From: Cardinalis cardinalis
Taxonomy: Eukaryota > Chordata > Aves > Passeriformes > Cardinalidae
DNA length: 64,000 nucleotides
Assembly (NCBI GenBank): GCA_014549065.1
Contig: JACDOX010000027.1
Span: forward strand, 6,339,257 to 6,403,256
Reading direction: 5' to 3'
In this document: piece after piece, positions 39,501 through 50,500 of the stretch
How positions within the stretch are numbered: the stretch's first letter is position 1
Layout: each line of letters opens with the position of its first letter
Position numbers and translations under genes: made by a program
The notes under the pieces: model-generated
The model's input: the letters and a program-made list of their open reading frames with translations, nothing else
The model's database searches: none
Told to the model about the DNA's origin: nothing

Positions 39501-42500
39501 GCCAAGATGCAAACCCCAGTGACTAAAACACAGAATGGAAAATTCTAGCTGTTCAGGACAAAACCCCAAGTAACTTGTAATAGCTGACACAAACAGTGCT
39601 GTAGCCAAGACTGTAATTTACTGAAACACTGACAGGACAGACCAAAGATAAAACACTTTTCAGGCTATTTATTTGAAAAGAGGAGAACAAGAATTTCCAA
39701 ATGAATTAATATTTTAAAGGTTTTGTGGCTCATTTAATTAATAAAAAATACAGAAACTATGGTTATAAATCTGAGTATACTTTTAATATGAACTCTGATA
39801 CTGACATCCAGACACCAAATGTAGCAAGGCTGGATTGACATTAGAAAATGTAATTTCATACTGGCTTCCACAAACATTATGCTGGGAAATACTTACAACT
39901 GGACAAAGATAAAATATGACAAAACTGTAGCTTTAAATCTCTGAATGTTTTTCTTCCAGTTTCAAAAGATGAAATGTTTTCACATAACAATGTTATCTTC
40001 TGATGGATTGTAATAGTTTCAGGAAAATATCAACATTTATCTTTCGCAAAGCAAAAATATACTTTAGCTACTGACTGTGGCTTATTCATGCCACCAAGCA
40101 TCAGAAATTCTAGTGATGTAAGGAGGAATGCACTGACTCCACCAGCAAGGTCACCATAACTACTGAAAACAATGTAAAAATACTTATGACATCCAGCACA
40201 GAAAGAGATCTCTTTGGCAAAGGGTGGCTGTAGGGCAGAAAGCTCTGGGAAAAGGACACCTCAGTCTTTGCTCTCGACCNGCTGCCAAAGCCAAGATTTG
40301 CTCATTTACCTCCAATAATGGCCCTTGGAAGAGTTCCACTGCCAGACAAATACAACATCCTCTGCAACCCAATAACCAGGGGCTGATGCCAGGGATCTCA
40401 TTGCTGCGGTCCTTCCTCACCCAGCTCCTTCTCTCCCACTGCAAGTTTGTCATTCATTATCTATTTTTCACTTTGTACACTGATTCTAGTCCCTCTGCTT
40501 TTATGTAAAAGGCCTTAAAATCTGAGAGTTTTGTCAGTGAGTCGATTTGCATCAGTCAGGCTACACTGCAAAATTAGGGAGTAGGAATAAATATGGGTGG
40601 ATTTTACTTTGGCAAAGTAATCTGTAGTTAGTATAACTCTACTGTTCCAGTATATAGTTAAACCACAAAATAGACCATGGCAACACCATGTAAATATAGA
40701 AATGNCCCCATGAAATGAGCAATTGAAAGGCTCTCTGCAGTAATGGACTGAAGGAGGAAAACCTCAAACTTCTCATTTCAAAACAGACAATGGAAAAATT
40801 CAGCTGTGTAGCTTCTTTAGTATCATGGTCTTTCCAGTGCCATGGCTCAATTTTGAAGAGCACTGGAGCTGGTAACATTTTTACTGCAGTTTTCAGTGGG
40901 GAAAATTTAGGGGAGAAAGTTAAAGTGCATCCATAAAGCTTCACAAGTCCACTCAAGTGTCTACAAATCATGAATTCATTATGAAACAGTAACTCAGCAC
41001 TTAATGAGCAGACTGCACAAATAATTCCTAACAGAACATAGCCTATTTGCTAAAAAAAATCAGAAAAAAATCTGGAAATTGTAATGTCACCAGCAGAAGT
41101 GAGAAATATTCATGATACAANAAGCCTGTTTCAAAATGTGTATGTTTCAGCCCCGAAGGACAGTGTTTATTTTTATCATCATCACAGTTACACTTGGCTG
41201 CATTGTTTATTTTTGTGGGGATTTTGCCTAGCTAACAAACATCTGTTCCAATTCTGACCAAAAAATGACACCTTTTCTCCATTGACACATCTAAGCATCA
41301 TTGTTTAAAGGATTTCAAATCACACAGCTACACAAAAGTGGTCTAGGAAGCCTGAAATCCAGGTGCACAAGCATGTTTTCTCATTATATACAAAGCTTAC
41401 TTTCCCACTCCCTCCCATGGTTACCAGCTATGAGGCAGTTCCCAACTCCAGCCTTCCCTTTATTAATCTTCCTTTCTAATGAGTAAGAGCAATGGGTATG
41501 CTGAAGTGACAAGAACAGGAAATCTTATGAAAATTGCATTTCTTAGCAATACCTGTAGAGAAGGCTATGCACCTGAAACTTCCAATTTTTCTTCTCCTTG
41601 AGCATATCAGTAACGTAAAAAAAGTTTATTTTTCAGATCATTTAATAAAAGGGACGTTTTCCAGAAGAGAAATTCTTCACTTTTTTAATTAGAAGCATTT
41701 TATTGTCCTCTTGTTTGAGACAAGCCATAGGAAGTTCAGAGGCACAATCTACCTCCTTTTCATGTTACAAGACTGGCATTTGCTGCAGAGACCAAAGGCT
41801 CATCTACTTCACATCCTGTTTCTCACGGCAGATGCCTGTAGAGGAGNTTCAGAGTGGTGCAGCCACACACTGAGAGCTGCAGGATGAGCTCTCCCAATGC
41901 AGGTACCAGTCTCTTTCCTGAGACACCAGTGGCACCAGCCCGAGCAGTCCCCAATGGCCCCATCCCTCCTGCTGGGATTTTATCAAGTTGTTTTTGAGCA
42001 TGTTAACTTTTATTATCAATAATACCTTAAGGCAAACTGTTCTTGAAAGAAATAACACCTCATTTCTTTGGAACACGCTGATTTAATTTGACTTCCTCAT
42101 ACTGGTGACGTCGCAGTCACTTTCCGAATGTCACTCAGGATTCTCTGGCGGACTTGTCCCCACCCAAAACATCTTTTTGCCAGACAGTCCCAGGCTATTT
42201 ATTTGGAAAATATTTTACATCTTAAATAATTTCTGTTGCCTTTTTCTTTGCCTTCTTTATGGTCACATATTACAAGACTGACAATGCAAACAGATTTTTC
42301 AGGGTGAGTGCTGCAGTACTAACAGGGGCTGATGCTTCACCTCTGGATGTCCTAGGCATTAGCATGAGCACCTGGAGACATCCACAGCCACATCCATGGA
42401 AACACAAGGGCTGGCACTACACCAGGCACTGAGTGTTAAAAGGTCCTGCTCAACCCCTGCACCTACTTGACTTGAAAATCATAAAATTAAGAATTCTAGA

Positions 42501-45500
42501 TGCACTCAGAATTTCTTTCTTGTGTTTGAAAGCCATGAGGCATTGCTCAGAAACCATTTATTTACCCCTAAAAAATAACTACAAAGAAACACTGCTGGCT
42601 GTATGCGCACTAGAATTGAATTNATGAAATTACCTTGCAACGCTTTTAACAGAGAGGCAGGAAGCTGAACCTGCCTCAAGAAAACATGGAGCTACAAATG
42701 TCAAACATTTCTGAGAGCAAGACAACAGATTATGATGTAGCTTTTCAGTGTTATTGTAATTTTGGTCCAAGAAACACTAAAGCACTTCCCTTCTCAACCT
42801 CTCAAAGTCCAACTTCCATTCATTATCCTAAGTCTAAACTTGGAAGGCTGTCCTGACACTGCCATAAACTGTACTGGGCATGCATTTTACACAGGCAACT
42901 CTGCGCTCTTCTTTGCAAGCTTATTCTGACACAAGAAGACAATCCTATCTGTAAGTTCATTAACACAGCTGCAGCTACAGGCTTCTGCCAGCACAGCCCT
43001 CTCTAGCACAAATCCTCCTTTATCACAGCCCAGATATGCTGTGAACAGCAAAGAGTTACAAAGTATTCCTCGGCTTAGAAGCTCCAGCACGATTAATAAC
43101 CTACAGAACGGAGCTGCTGGCCTCCAATTTGTTTGAATACAGCAACTTGAAACATAACTGGTACTCACAGTCCAGAAGCTCTGGAACGCTGGAGTAACTC
43201 AGCAGTTACATCATGATTTCCAGCTCTGACCCGCTCAGCTGTGGTGGTTAATGTAATACTCNTGGGCAGAGATCATCACACACAGCTGCACTCACAGCCT
43301 CTCTGTTGCTGCAGGGTCTAGAGTCCATTGTGTACAAGGCTTAGCCACAGCCAAGCCAGACCTTGTCCAAAGATCATTTAGTCAAATGACAGGACAAGAT
43401 GTGGGAGAACAAAGTACTGTTGCACCCATTTTTCATAGAGAGTCTTCAAAATCCTACTTTTTCTCAAGAGCCAGAAATATGTAATATAAGAATTTAAGGT
43501 AGTATTTTTGGAGCTAGCTCCCTCCGGAGATTTTAAGGATAAGAGAATATTTTCAGGATTAACTGCGTTGACAGAGATCTTCTGTAAACTNTTCTGTTAA
43601 ATTAAATGGGCTCGTGCCCATGGCAGAAACCTCAGGAGAGGAAAGGCTCCCCTGACCCAACTAAACAATATTGTTCAAGTATGACCACTTGACATCTGTT
43701 AGTAGCTGCTCGCAAAACTGAGTTTAAGGCTGATTCAGGGGCACTGAAACAAACAGTTGCAACAGTTTAAAATGTTTCCTTCCCGTACAGCTCCATCCCT
43801 GAGTGGAAAGATATCACTGCAGGAGTGGCCAAAAGATGCATATCTTCAGCCACACCACATCTGTTAGGAGGGTTAGATCAAACAGTAAACAACAGACAGC
43901 ACTAAAACACAATAGTCTGAACTGTTCTATACACACATGATAAAGTGTGCTTGAAATAGTCTTGGCACCGGATAACAAGATTTTGCAAAGAGGTAAAGAA
44001 TCTTCATCAACAAGATGATCATTCAAACTACCTGCAGATATATAATATGGTTTTTTAAAGACTCATGTTATCAGAACTTACTCTTTCAGCCCAGCTACCC
44101 CTTGGTTCTGCAGTGGTATTTTAACCCAACCCTTATCACAGTAAGGGCAAGGTCATGATTTCAGCACTATACTGGCTAACACTAAATTACAGAAATCAAA
44201 GGGAAAATAAACTCAAGAAATACTTGTGTTTGAGCTGAAAGAACCTGGGTAAGTAGGCAACTCCCTGCATTTATTCTTAAAATAGATGTAGGGAGTGTAG
44301 CTGGATTACATCAGACACTAGAGCCTGTTTTATAAAGGGAGCTCTTCATAAATCCACAATTCCTCTCCAATCCTACCATAAATTCAAAATAAAAACTTGA
44401 CTGCACTGAATGACTCCTTTAGGAAGAAGTGTTTCACCAGACCTTTCCTGAGCCATGAGCAGAGCTGGCTGGTTTTGTTTCCTTTCCCTTAAACAAATCC
44501 TCATAAACTCTGGTGCACCCTCCTGGTCCCTCATATGCCAGTGTCCAGAAGGAAATTATTCCANCCTCTCCAGAGCCACCTTTCACACCATGCATCACCA
44601 AGGGAGTAACTCAGGTATGGCACAGGAATTGAAAACAAGTTCCTCATACAAGATCTTTGAGGACTTCTTATAGAGCCATCAAACGCTGTCTATCCTACTA
44701 ACCCCACTACTGTCTCAGCCTAAATCCATGTGGATTTGCCTCACAGATTTTTATTTTCCAGATCTTCCTGATGATCTGCTCGGTCTGTTTACATGAGCAT
44801 GCTGTTTTCTCACCAGGCCTGCTGCCCAGCCAGAGAGCACTGCCATCTTCCTCCAAAGAGCCTTCTTGTCAATTCTAACAGAGCAATTTTAAGCAGTTTT
44901 CAAGATTTAAGTTTTTTGAACCATAGCAGATAGCTATCTGTAGTTACTTAGCATTTCTCCATACAAGAAGTTCTAGATACTGGGTTGGGGTTTCTATAAC
45001 TCCCAATAGTAAATTATTTCACTCCATCATTACAAGTGCCCCAATTGTGAGACAAAATAAGTGTATGTGAGAGGTTAATATATCACAACAAAGACTGCAC
45101 GAGGAATATAAGCACTAGGGCAGCCAGTTAACTCAGTAAAGGCAGATTTCACCTTACAAACCCTCAGCCATATGAAAGAAAAATGTTCTGTCTAAATTGG
45201 GCGCACAGTTCAAAATCCTCCTTGGAGGTAGAGAGAGTCTAAGGAGTTTTACACTCACTACATTATGAAACAGAAAAATAGCATCTTGATCCATGTATTT
45301 CCACAGAAAAACCCCAAAGGCAGTGCTAGGCAAGGTATCCAAGTTCAGGGCAGGTAAAACAATACCAGTCAACAAAATGAATTCCATCCATGGTGATGAA
45401 ATAAAGGGCTCTGATAATCTGGAGACTCCCTGCTCTCACAGCTCAAGTACCAGGGAGATAGCAGTAGTGTTTAAGCACTAAATCAACAGAATGGCACCTT

Positions 45501-46885
45501 GGGCCCATGAACTGATAAAGAGGCAGAGCAGAAATTAGAGGAGCAGTCTTATTACAAATAGCTGCAAAACAAGTAAATTTCATCAAGCTTCCCATATAAT
45601 TAGGAACCTAACCAAAAATAAAGGCCAAACCAAACACAAAACCCAAATCAACAAATCTGGTTATATTTTGCATTTAGCAGGACTTGTTACTGAGAAAGCA
45701 ACCTACTGTTCTCAAAAAGATCAGCAGTTTCCAGCCTCACTATCTGGAAGAGGAAAGATGTTTTCTCTCCCTGATTAGCAAAGCCAGTAAGAGGGGTTGA
45801 ACTTTTTTCCAAGTTAACTAGAAGAAGTTTAGCTCCAATTCTACATTTTCTTGCTCCAAGTAGCTTTCTTCCCTTCCTGTTCCATGTTCTGCACACACCA
45901 TTTACATACATCTTGGGCACAAGGTAGCTTAAAATCAGCACCTCTGAAACAGTGATAACACTCCCGTCCATCCAGGTGGATGGATAGATGGATGGATGGA
46001 TGGATGACCATTCTTATAACAGGAAACCAGGGCGAGTTTCCAGCTGCTGTGGGAAGAACATTTTGGCTCGCTCGCTGTGTCCAGGTGATGCTGGTTACAG
46101 AGGCACAGCGGGCAGTCCCTGGAGCCTCAGGGACATCTCTCACTGCAGATGCCGGGACGTCCCGGTGTCCCGCAGCCGACTTCTCCCAGAGNGAGCTCTT
46201 CAGGCTCCGCTCCAGCAACTCTCCCCTCCGTTCAACACCAGCGATAAAACCAGCGGGGCCAGACTGTGCATCCCTGCACCTCCAGCCCAGAACGCGACCG
46301 AGAAGGAGCTGCTCTTACAGAAACAGGCGGGTCCNTGCCCCGCTCAGAGGGCGAAGCGCTGGTTTAGCACCCGCTCTGGAGCGCCGCTTCCCAGCCACCC
46401 CCCGCCCCCGGGGCCGGCACAGCCGGCACGGACGGACCGACGGACACTCACTCTCGGAGTCGCTGAGGCCGCTGCCGTCGCTGACGCTGGCGCTGCTCCG
46501 CCGCTTCATGCGCTCCAGGTGCTCGCCGTAGAAGAAGCGGCGCCGGCCGGCGGGGCAGGAGAACTCGGCCAGCACCGCGTCGAACTCGCCCAGCGCCTCC
46601 GCCAGGTCCCCGCCGTCCTCCCCCGGCCCTGCCAGGCAGCGACAGCGGCGTCAGGACCGGACCGGCCCGGACCTGACCCGCCCGACCCCACGCCCCTACC
46701 CCGGCGGAGGGAAGGGATGGAAGAGAAGGGGGAGAAGGAAAGAAGGGGGAGAAGGAGAGAAGGGGTCCCACCCGCCGCTCCCACCTTGCCCCGCCGGGCG
46801 CTGGGCCGCCGGAGGCTTCATGGCTGCGGCGGCGGGCGGAGATGCCCCAGCGCCGCTGCCGCCTCCCGCCGCCAGCGTGAGAGCC
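33600..46885 (-). CDS. RGCC: RGCC (RGC-32): regulator of cell cycle, complete five-exon gene
   Basis: RGCC is a small, mostly disordered protein known to bind and modulate the CDK1 complex and to act in complement, p53 and TGF-beta responses. Five coding exons splice in frame: 46785-46821, 46452-46628, 37267-37374, 35639-35701 and 33987-33994. They total 393 bases, so 130 residues against 137 in the human long form. Recognition rests on the start MKPPAAQ, the hallmark [16 protein letters not shown] (residues 48-63), the acidic/serine run [15 protein letters not shown] (69-82), [14 protein letters not shown] (104-117) and the end [12 protein letters not shown]. Thr104-Pro-Cys-Lys keeps the proline-directed CDK site consensus (T-P-x-K). 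The start was chosen because MKPPAAQ equals the known N-terminus and follows the TATA box by about 90 bases. Outer limits are estimates from the polyadenylation signal and TATA box. Confidence 0.95.
33620..33625 (-). terminator. RGCC: Candidate RGCC polyadenylation signal AATAAA
   Basis: The first AATAAA on the sense strand after the stop codon, about 360 bases downstream. A TGTCTGT-containing stretch follows about 20 bases later (33594-33600). A second AATAAA lies at 33404-33409 and could give a longer form. Confidence 0.6.
33785..33832. repeat. A-rich tract (T/G-rich on the RGCC sense strand)
   Basis: A run of 13 A followed by CAAAAC/CACCC/CCCC blocks, inside the RGCC 3' UTR. The transcript would carry a long U tract next to short G runs. 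Confidence 0.85.
33987..33994 (-). CDS. RGCC: RGCC coding exon 5: last two residues and stop
   Basis: After acceptor GTATTTTCAG, only GT ATG TGA remains. It completes a Ser codon, then gives Met and the stop (33987-33989). This yields the C-terminus LASM expected for RGCC, which strongly supports the junction even though the coding part is eight bases. Confidence 0.9.
35639..35701 (-). CDS. RGCC: RGCC coding exon 4
   Basis: The exon has 63 bases with acceptor GTTTTGCAG and donor GTAAGT. It encodes [20 protein letters not shown], matching the RGCC C-terminus. It ends with the first base of the penultimate Ser codon. Confidence 0.95.
37077..37183. repeat. A-rich simple sequence with CAA repeats
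   Basis: Low-complexity A/C sequence with AACAACAACAA blocks in RGCC intron 3, starting about 85 bases after the exon 3 donor. On the gene's sense strand it is T/GTT-rich. Confidence 0.85.
37267..37374 (-). CDS. RGCC: RGCC coding exon 3
   Basis: The exon has 108 bases with acceptor TTTTTTACAG and donor GTATCT. It encodes [18 protein letters not shown] followed by a Ser/Thr/Pro-rich segment ending PSVTPCK. Both ends join in frame to the neighbours, splitting a Ser and an Ala codon. Confidence 0.95.
37375..46451 (-). other. RGCC intron 2; no other gene recognised
   Basis: This is 9.1 kb of AT-rich sequence. The open frames in it are short and have no recognisable similarity. Only simple repeats near 45977 are evident. 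Confidence 0.6.
45977..46007. repeat. (TGGA)n microsatellite
   Basis: About seven TGGA units with one TAGA variant, in RGCC intron 2 about 0.45 kb downstream of exon 2 on the sense strand. Confidence 0.9.
46452..46628 (-). CDS. RGCC: RGCC coding exon 2
   Basis: The exon has 177 bases, with acceptor CTGGCAG just upstream and donor GTGAGT downstream. It encodes the conserved core, including [15 protein letters not shown] and [16 protein letters not shown]. It is GC-rich and lies in the CpG island. The following intron 2 (37375-46451) is about 9.1 kb, the longest in the gene. Confidence 0.95.
46719..46765. repeat. Polypurine/polypyrimidine tract in RGCC intron 1
   Basis: Forty-seven uninterrupted purines on the plus strand, made of near repeats of GAAGGGGGAGAAGGA. 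On the RGCC sense strand it is a C/T tract about 20 bases after the intron 1 donor, filling roughly a third of the 156-base intron. Confidence 0.85.
46785..46821 (-). CDS. RGCC: RGCC coding exon 1 (start codon)
   Basis: Start ATG lies at 46819-46821 on the minus strand. Twelve codons ([12 protein letters not shown]) and one base follow, then donor GTGGGA. Intron 1 is only 156 bases (46629-46784). Confidence 0.93.
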
Positions 46886-46907
46886 CAGTACGGCCGCGGC
46901 TGCCCCG

Positions 46908-46913
46908 CTTATA
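46908..46913 (-). promoter_or_regulatory. RGCC: RGCC TATA box (TATAAG) in the CpG-island promoter
   Basis: On the minus strand, GCTATAAGC sits 87 bases upstream of the RGCC start codon and is flanked by GC boxes (46922-46955). The transcription start is inferred at about 46880-46885. A functional test has not been seen; this is a motif call supported by position. Confidence 0.65.
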
Positions 46914-47155
46914 GCGCGGAGGGGCCGGGCGGGGCGGGGCGGCGGCGGGGGCGGCCCCGGGCGGTGCAGGTGCTCCCGGCCGGCTGTCCCGGTCCCNCCA
47001 GCAACGCCAGCGCCAGCGGGAAGCGTCGCCCGTGGCCGCCCGGCCGCCAGCGGGAGTGCGGCTCCCTCGGGAGGACCGCGCTGCGCTATCCCGGTTCCGG
47101 CTGCGTGCTACGGAGGGAGCGTACAGCGGGAGTCAGAGCCGGCTGCAAGGACAGA

Positions 47156-47548
47156 TGTGACGGTGGTCACAGGGGTTCTTGGACGAGGGAAGAGACGAGA
47201 ATGTTGACTCCATGTTCATAAGGCTTGATTTGTTATTTTATGAGATATAAATATTACATTATAACTGTACTAAAAAGAAATAGAAGGAAAGGTTTCCTCA
47301 GAAGGCTAGCTAAGAATAGACAAGAAAAGAATGATCACAAAACGAGCTGGCTCGGACAGAGAGCGAGAGCCAGCTCTGCCGTGACTGGTCACTAAATCGA
47401 AACATCCACAGGAGACCAATCACGNATCCACCTGTTGCATTCCACAGCAGCAGATAACCATTGTTTACATTCTGTTTCTGACGCCTCTTAGCTTCTCAGA
47501 AGGAAAAATCCTAAAGAAAAGGATTTTCACAAAAGGATGTCTGGGACA
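47156..47548 (-). mobile_element. Solo LTR of an endogenous retrovirus, copy A
   Basis: A 393-bp element bounded by TG...CA ends (TGTGACGGTG on the plus strand, TGTCCCAGAC on the minus) and flanked by perfect 6-bp direct repeats GACAGA (47150-47155 and 47549-47554). It aligns along its whole length with the copy at 59154-59528 read in reverse complement, including TAAACAAT(G/A)GTTATCTGCTG and AATCAAGCCTT. No gag, pol or env lies beside it, so it is a solo LTR. A 6-bp duplication fits a class II (ERVK-like) avian element, but the family name cannot be given without a library search. Confidence 0.88.
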
Positions 47549-47554
47549 GACAGA

Positions 47555-50500
47555 CTGCCACGGGAAGGCAGGACTGGGCCAGCCTTACCCAGCCCCGGGA
47601 CTGCCAGCAGGACAGGGCACACAGCAGGACGGGGAGGCAGCAGCTCGCTTGCAGCGAACCCGTGGCTTTGCATGCGACGGCAGGGCTGCTCCAGCACCCC
47701 CAGGGTCCCCTTCCTTCCCCATCCCCATGGCACTGTGCTGGCATCTGCCTGTGGCTATTGCCCTGCTCCACACATCGGTGAGCTGCGGGCACGGCCGTGG
47801 GGGCAGCTGGGCCAGTTAATTCCAGAGGATGAGCCGAGGAGAAGAGCAGGTGGCAGGGGACATGCAGGGAATACTCAGGCAGAGGAGTCGCAGCCCAGGT
47901 GCATTAGGCTGGGTGTTCTCTAGTGGAGTGCTNTCCTGGCTCTTAGGAGGAGGATTCTGGCACTTGTCCTGAAGTCAGGTAAACCTGATGTTTACACATG
48001 CCATAGCTACAGAGTGTTGTTCTTGTGCTGTCTCTTGCTCGTTTTAAATGTAAGCTGTCTGAGCAGCTAAAATACCAGTTCTGTTAAATACTCATTGGGG
48101 GAGGCTCTCTCATGTTTAGTTATGGCCAGAAATACTGAAAACAGACATCAGATGCTATTCCATGAGAATGCGTCAGGAGTTATGATTATGTTTGTGTGCT
48201 GATGAAAATATTTAGAATTAGAAGAGTCAGGGAGAGGTAAGAAAAAACATATCAAACTTTTTCACATTTTTAGACACTCTGCCACTGTTCCTGCGAGATA
48301 CAAAGTTAGAAAAACAAAGTTCTAGACAATAAAACAGATTTGTCCACCTCTCCTTACCGGCTGATATGGAGGCATTTATTTATTTTTGCAGTGAATCAAA
48401 AGAAGTTCTCATGACGAAGTTTAATTGTTGTTTATTCTGTGGCTTCCTCCTCTCTGTGGTCTTCCTCTGTTTTTCTTTCTGCTAATAAAAGTGTCTACAA
48501 ACAATCCTTTTTAAAAACCACAGTGACACAGGGGGAAAGCAAGGTTAAAAAGTAGGGGACAAGGAGATACAAGGGCATGACGTCAATAGCACGAGCAGGA
48601 TGAGAGACAGTGGATGCAAGGCAGAAGGGGGAACTGTTGAGGACATGACTAGGCACAGCTCACGGCCCAGAAAGACAAGGACCTGGCCCTGCAGCTGATN
48701 TCAAATCTCTTTTGCTCAATCACATATGATCAACCTGTACCACACATCCCCACTGAGCACTGGTGCTTGGTCTATAGCACAACTTAGCTTAGGGGTAAAA
48801 GGTGCTTGAGGTTGGGCTTGAATCTGTCTATTTGCTGAGGAATACAGGCAAAATAACCAAAGGCTGAAAGTCCTCCTGTGTCCTTCCTGTTGTTTCTCTT
48901 AAAGATGGTCAAGCAACCTCACAGCCTTTCGGGACGGGGTCTGAGGTCATGTCACAAAGACAGAGCACAAAGGGGGATGAAGCTGTACGAGAGCCCTGCA
49001 TTGCTTGGGGCCTCACTGCCAGAAAAGGGNAATGACCTGCCTCCTTCTCTCTTCTTGGGCTCCTGGCCTAGACCTTCTGCATGTCTTTTAAGCAGGTTTT
49101 TCTCATCTGCTGCTGAGCCAATTCAACACTTCAGAGCAGCAGAAAACTAATAGAGAAAGAAAGTGAGTAATTTTCTGTTGAANTGAGTTGGAGTTGAATG
49201 GGCTCAGTTCAGGGAGCTAATAAAAGGAGGGTATAGATAGGGAGGGGAAAAAACCAACTGCTTCCCTGTAGTGATGTAAGAATTTGTCCCTGGCATTCTC
49301 TTTAAATTATTATCTTTCACTCAAATTGACCATTTTCAGAATAATTTCTAGGCATACTGAAGAAATTATTCTATAAACTTCCCTTCTTTATAGCCATGTG
49401 TTTGGGAATCTTCTTTCCTTAAGTCAACCTGGGTTTAAAACTGCTTAGTTGTGTTTACTGCTCCACAGACTAATCTCTTAACATTTCTTTCAGTAAATAC
49501 TCANGTTTTCTCCTAAGCAGCCTAGATTCTGCTGAATGCAACCAAGACAGCTGGTGAATTTCAGTTTTCCACATAAACCATTCGCTTATACAAGAGGAAA
49601 CAAAGATTCACTTTCATGCTTATTGGTTCTGTCATGGACCATGTAGCCACGCACATCCATAAATATTCTTGAAAGGCCTCAGCATGCTCCAGCTGAACTG
49701 GCTGCACTTTTGCCACAGATGCCAACAGGAGCAGCCCACATCTGGCAAAAGGAAGAAGTTCACTTTCAAGTGCAATGCCCTGAAACTCTGCAGGCTGACA
49801 TGCCGGGCTGCTCATGCTTATGGGGATAAACATCCAACACAGCTCCTAATGTAAACCTCAGCTACTGAATCCCTCTCATTTTCTAGGCAGCCATCCAAGC
49901 TGTATTTAAAGTGAATTTCTTCTTGCCTATTCGACACAGTGTCTCCAGATCCTCCTCAGCTGGTGACGCGATGTTTACAGTGGTTTCCTACTGCATTTTT
50001 GACCTCACAAACTTGTGAGCCACACAGCTATTTAAATCAACAAATCCTGCCTGGAAACACGCTTCAGGGAAAGGCTTCTAAAACAGGCACTTTGATATAG
50101 TCAAGCTGCAAGGCTCATGAAGCACAGTTTTCTGAACAAAGCATGGAATAATTTGGGACACAACACATTGTGTTGCTACAATGAAGAGACTCCTAGAATG
50201 GGTTTAAAAAGGCATTGATGCTGTAGGTTGAATAATCTATCTTCCAAAGCATGGCCCAGAGATGTCCACAGATCCATGAACAATTTCTGAGGCATTCATA
50301 TAAAACATAAAAAAACCCCAAAACAGATTGAGAAACTCATTGGAAACTGGTTACAATTCACAGTAGAGGTGCAGCACCATATGCACATACACAGAAACTG
50401 GAACTGCAGAGGGGGGAATTTGAAAATCTAAAGTGACTGAAAAGTTTTTGTCTAATGAATCACTTCTTTTCACCACTTCAAAGACCAAGAATAACCCAAA

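Larger units (their letters stand above)
46200..47130. promoter_or_regulatory. RGCC: CpG island over RGCC promoter, exon 1 and exon 2
   Basis: GC-rich sequence dense in CG dinucleotides, in strong contrast with the AT-rich surroundings. Repeated GGGCGG/CCGCCC boxes lie at 46922-46955, upstream of the TATA box. The island ends abruptly at the solo LTR at 47156. Confidence 0.85.

Noticed and set aside
45988..46914. Open frame of 308 codons on the plus strand over the RGCC promoter and exons 1-2
   Set aside because: It is antisense to real RGCC exons, lies in a CpG island where stop codons are rare, starts in a TGGA microsatellite and is low-complexity Pro/Arg/Ala. It is a composition artefact.
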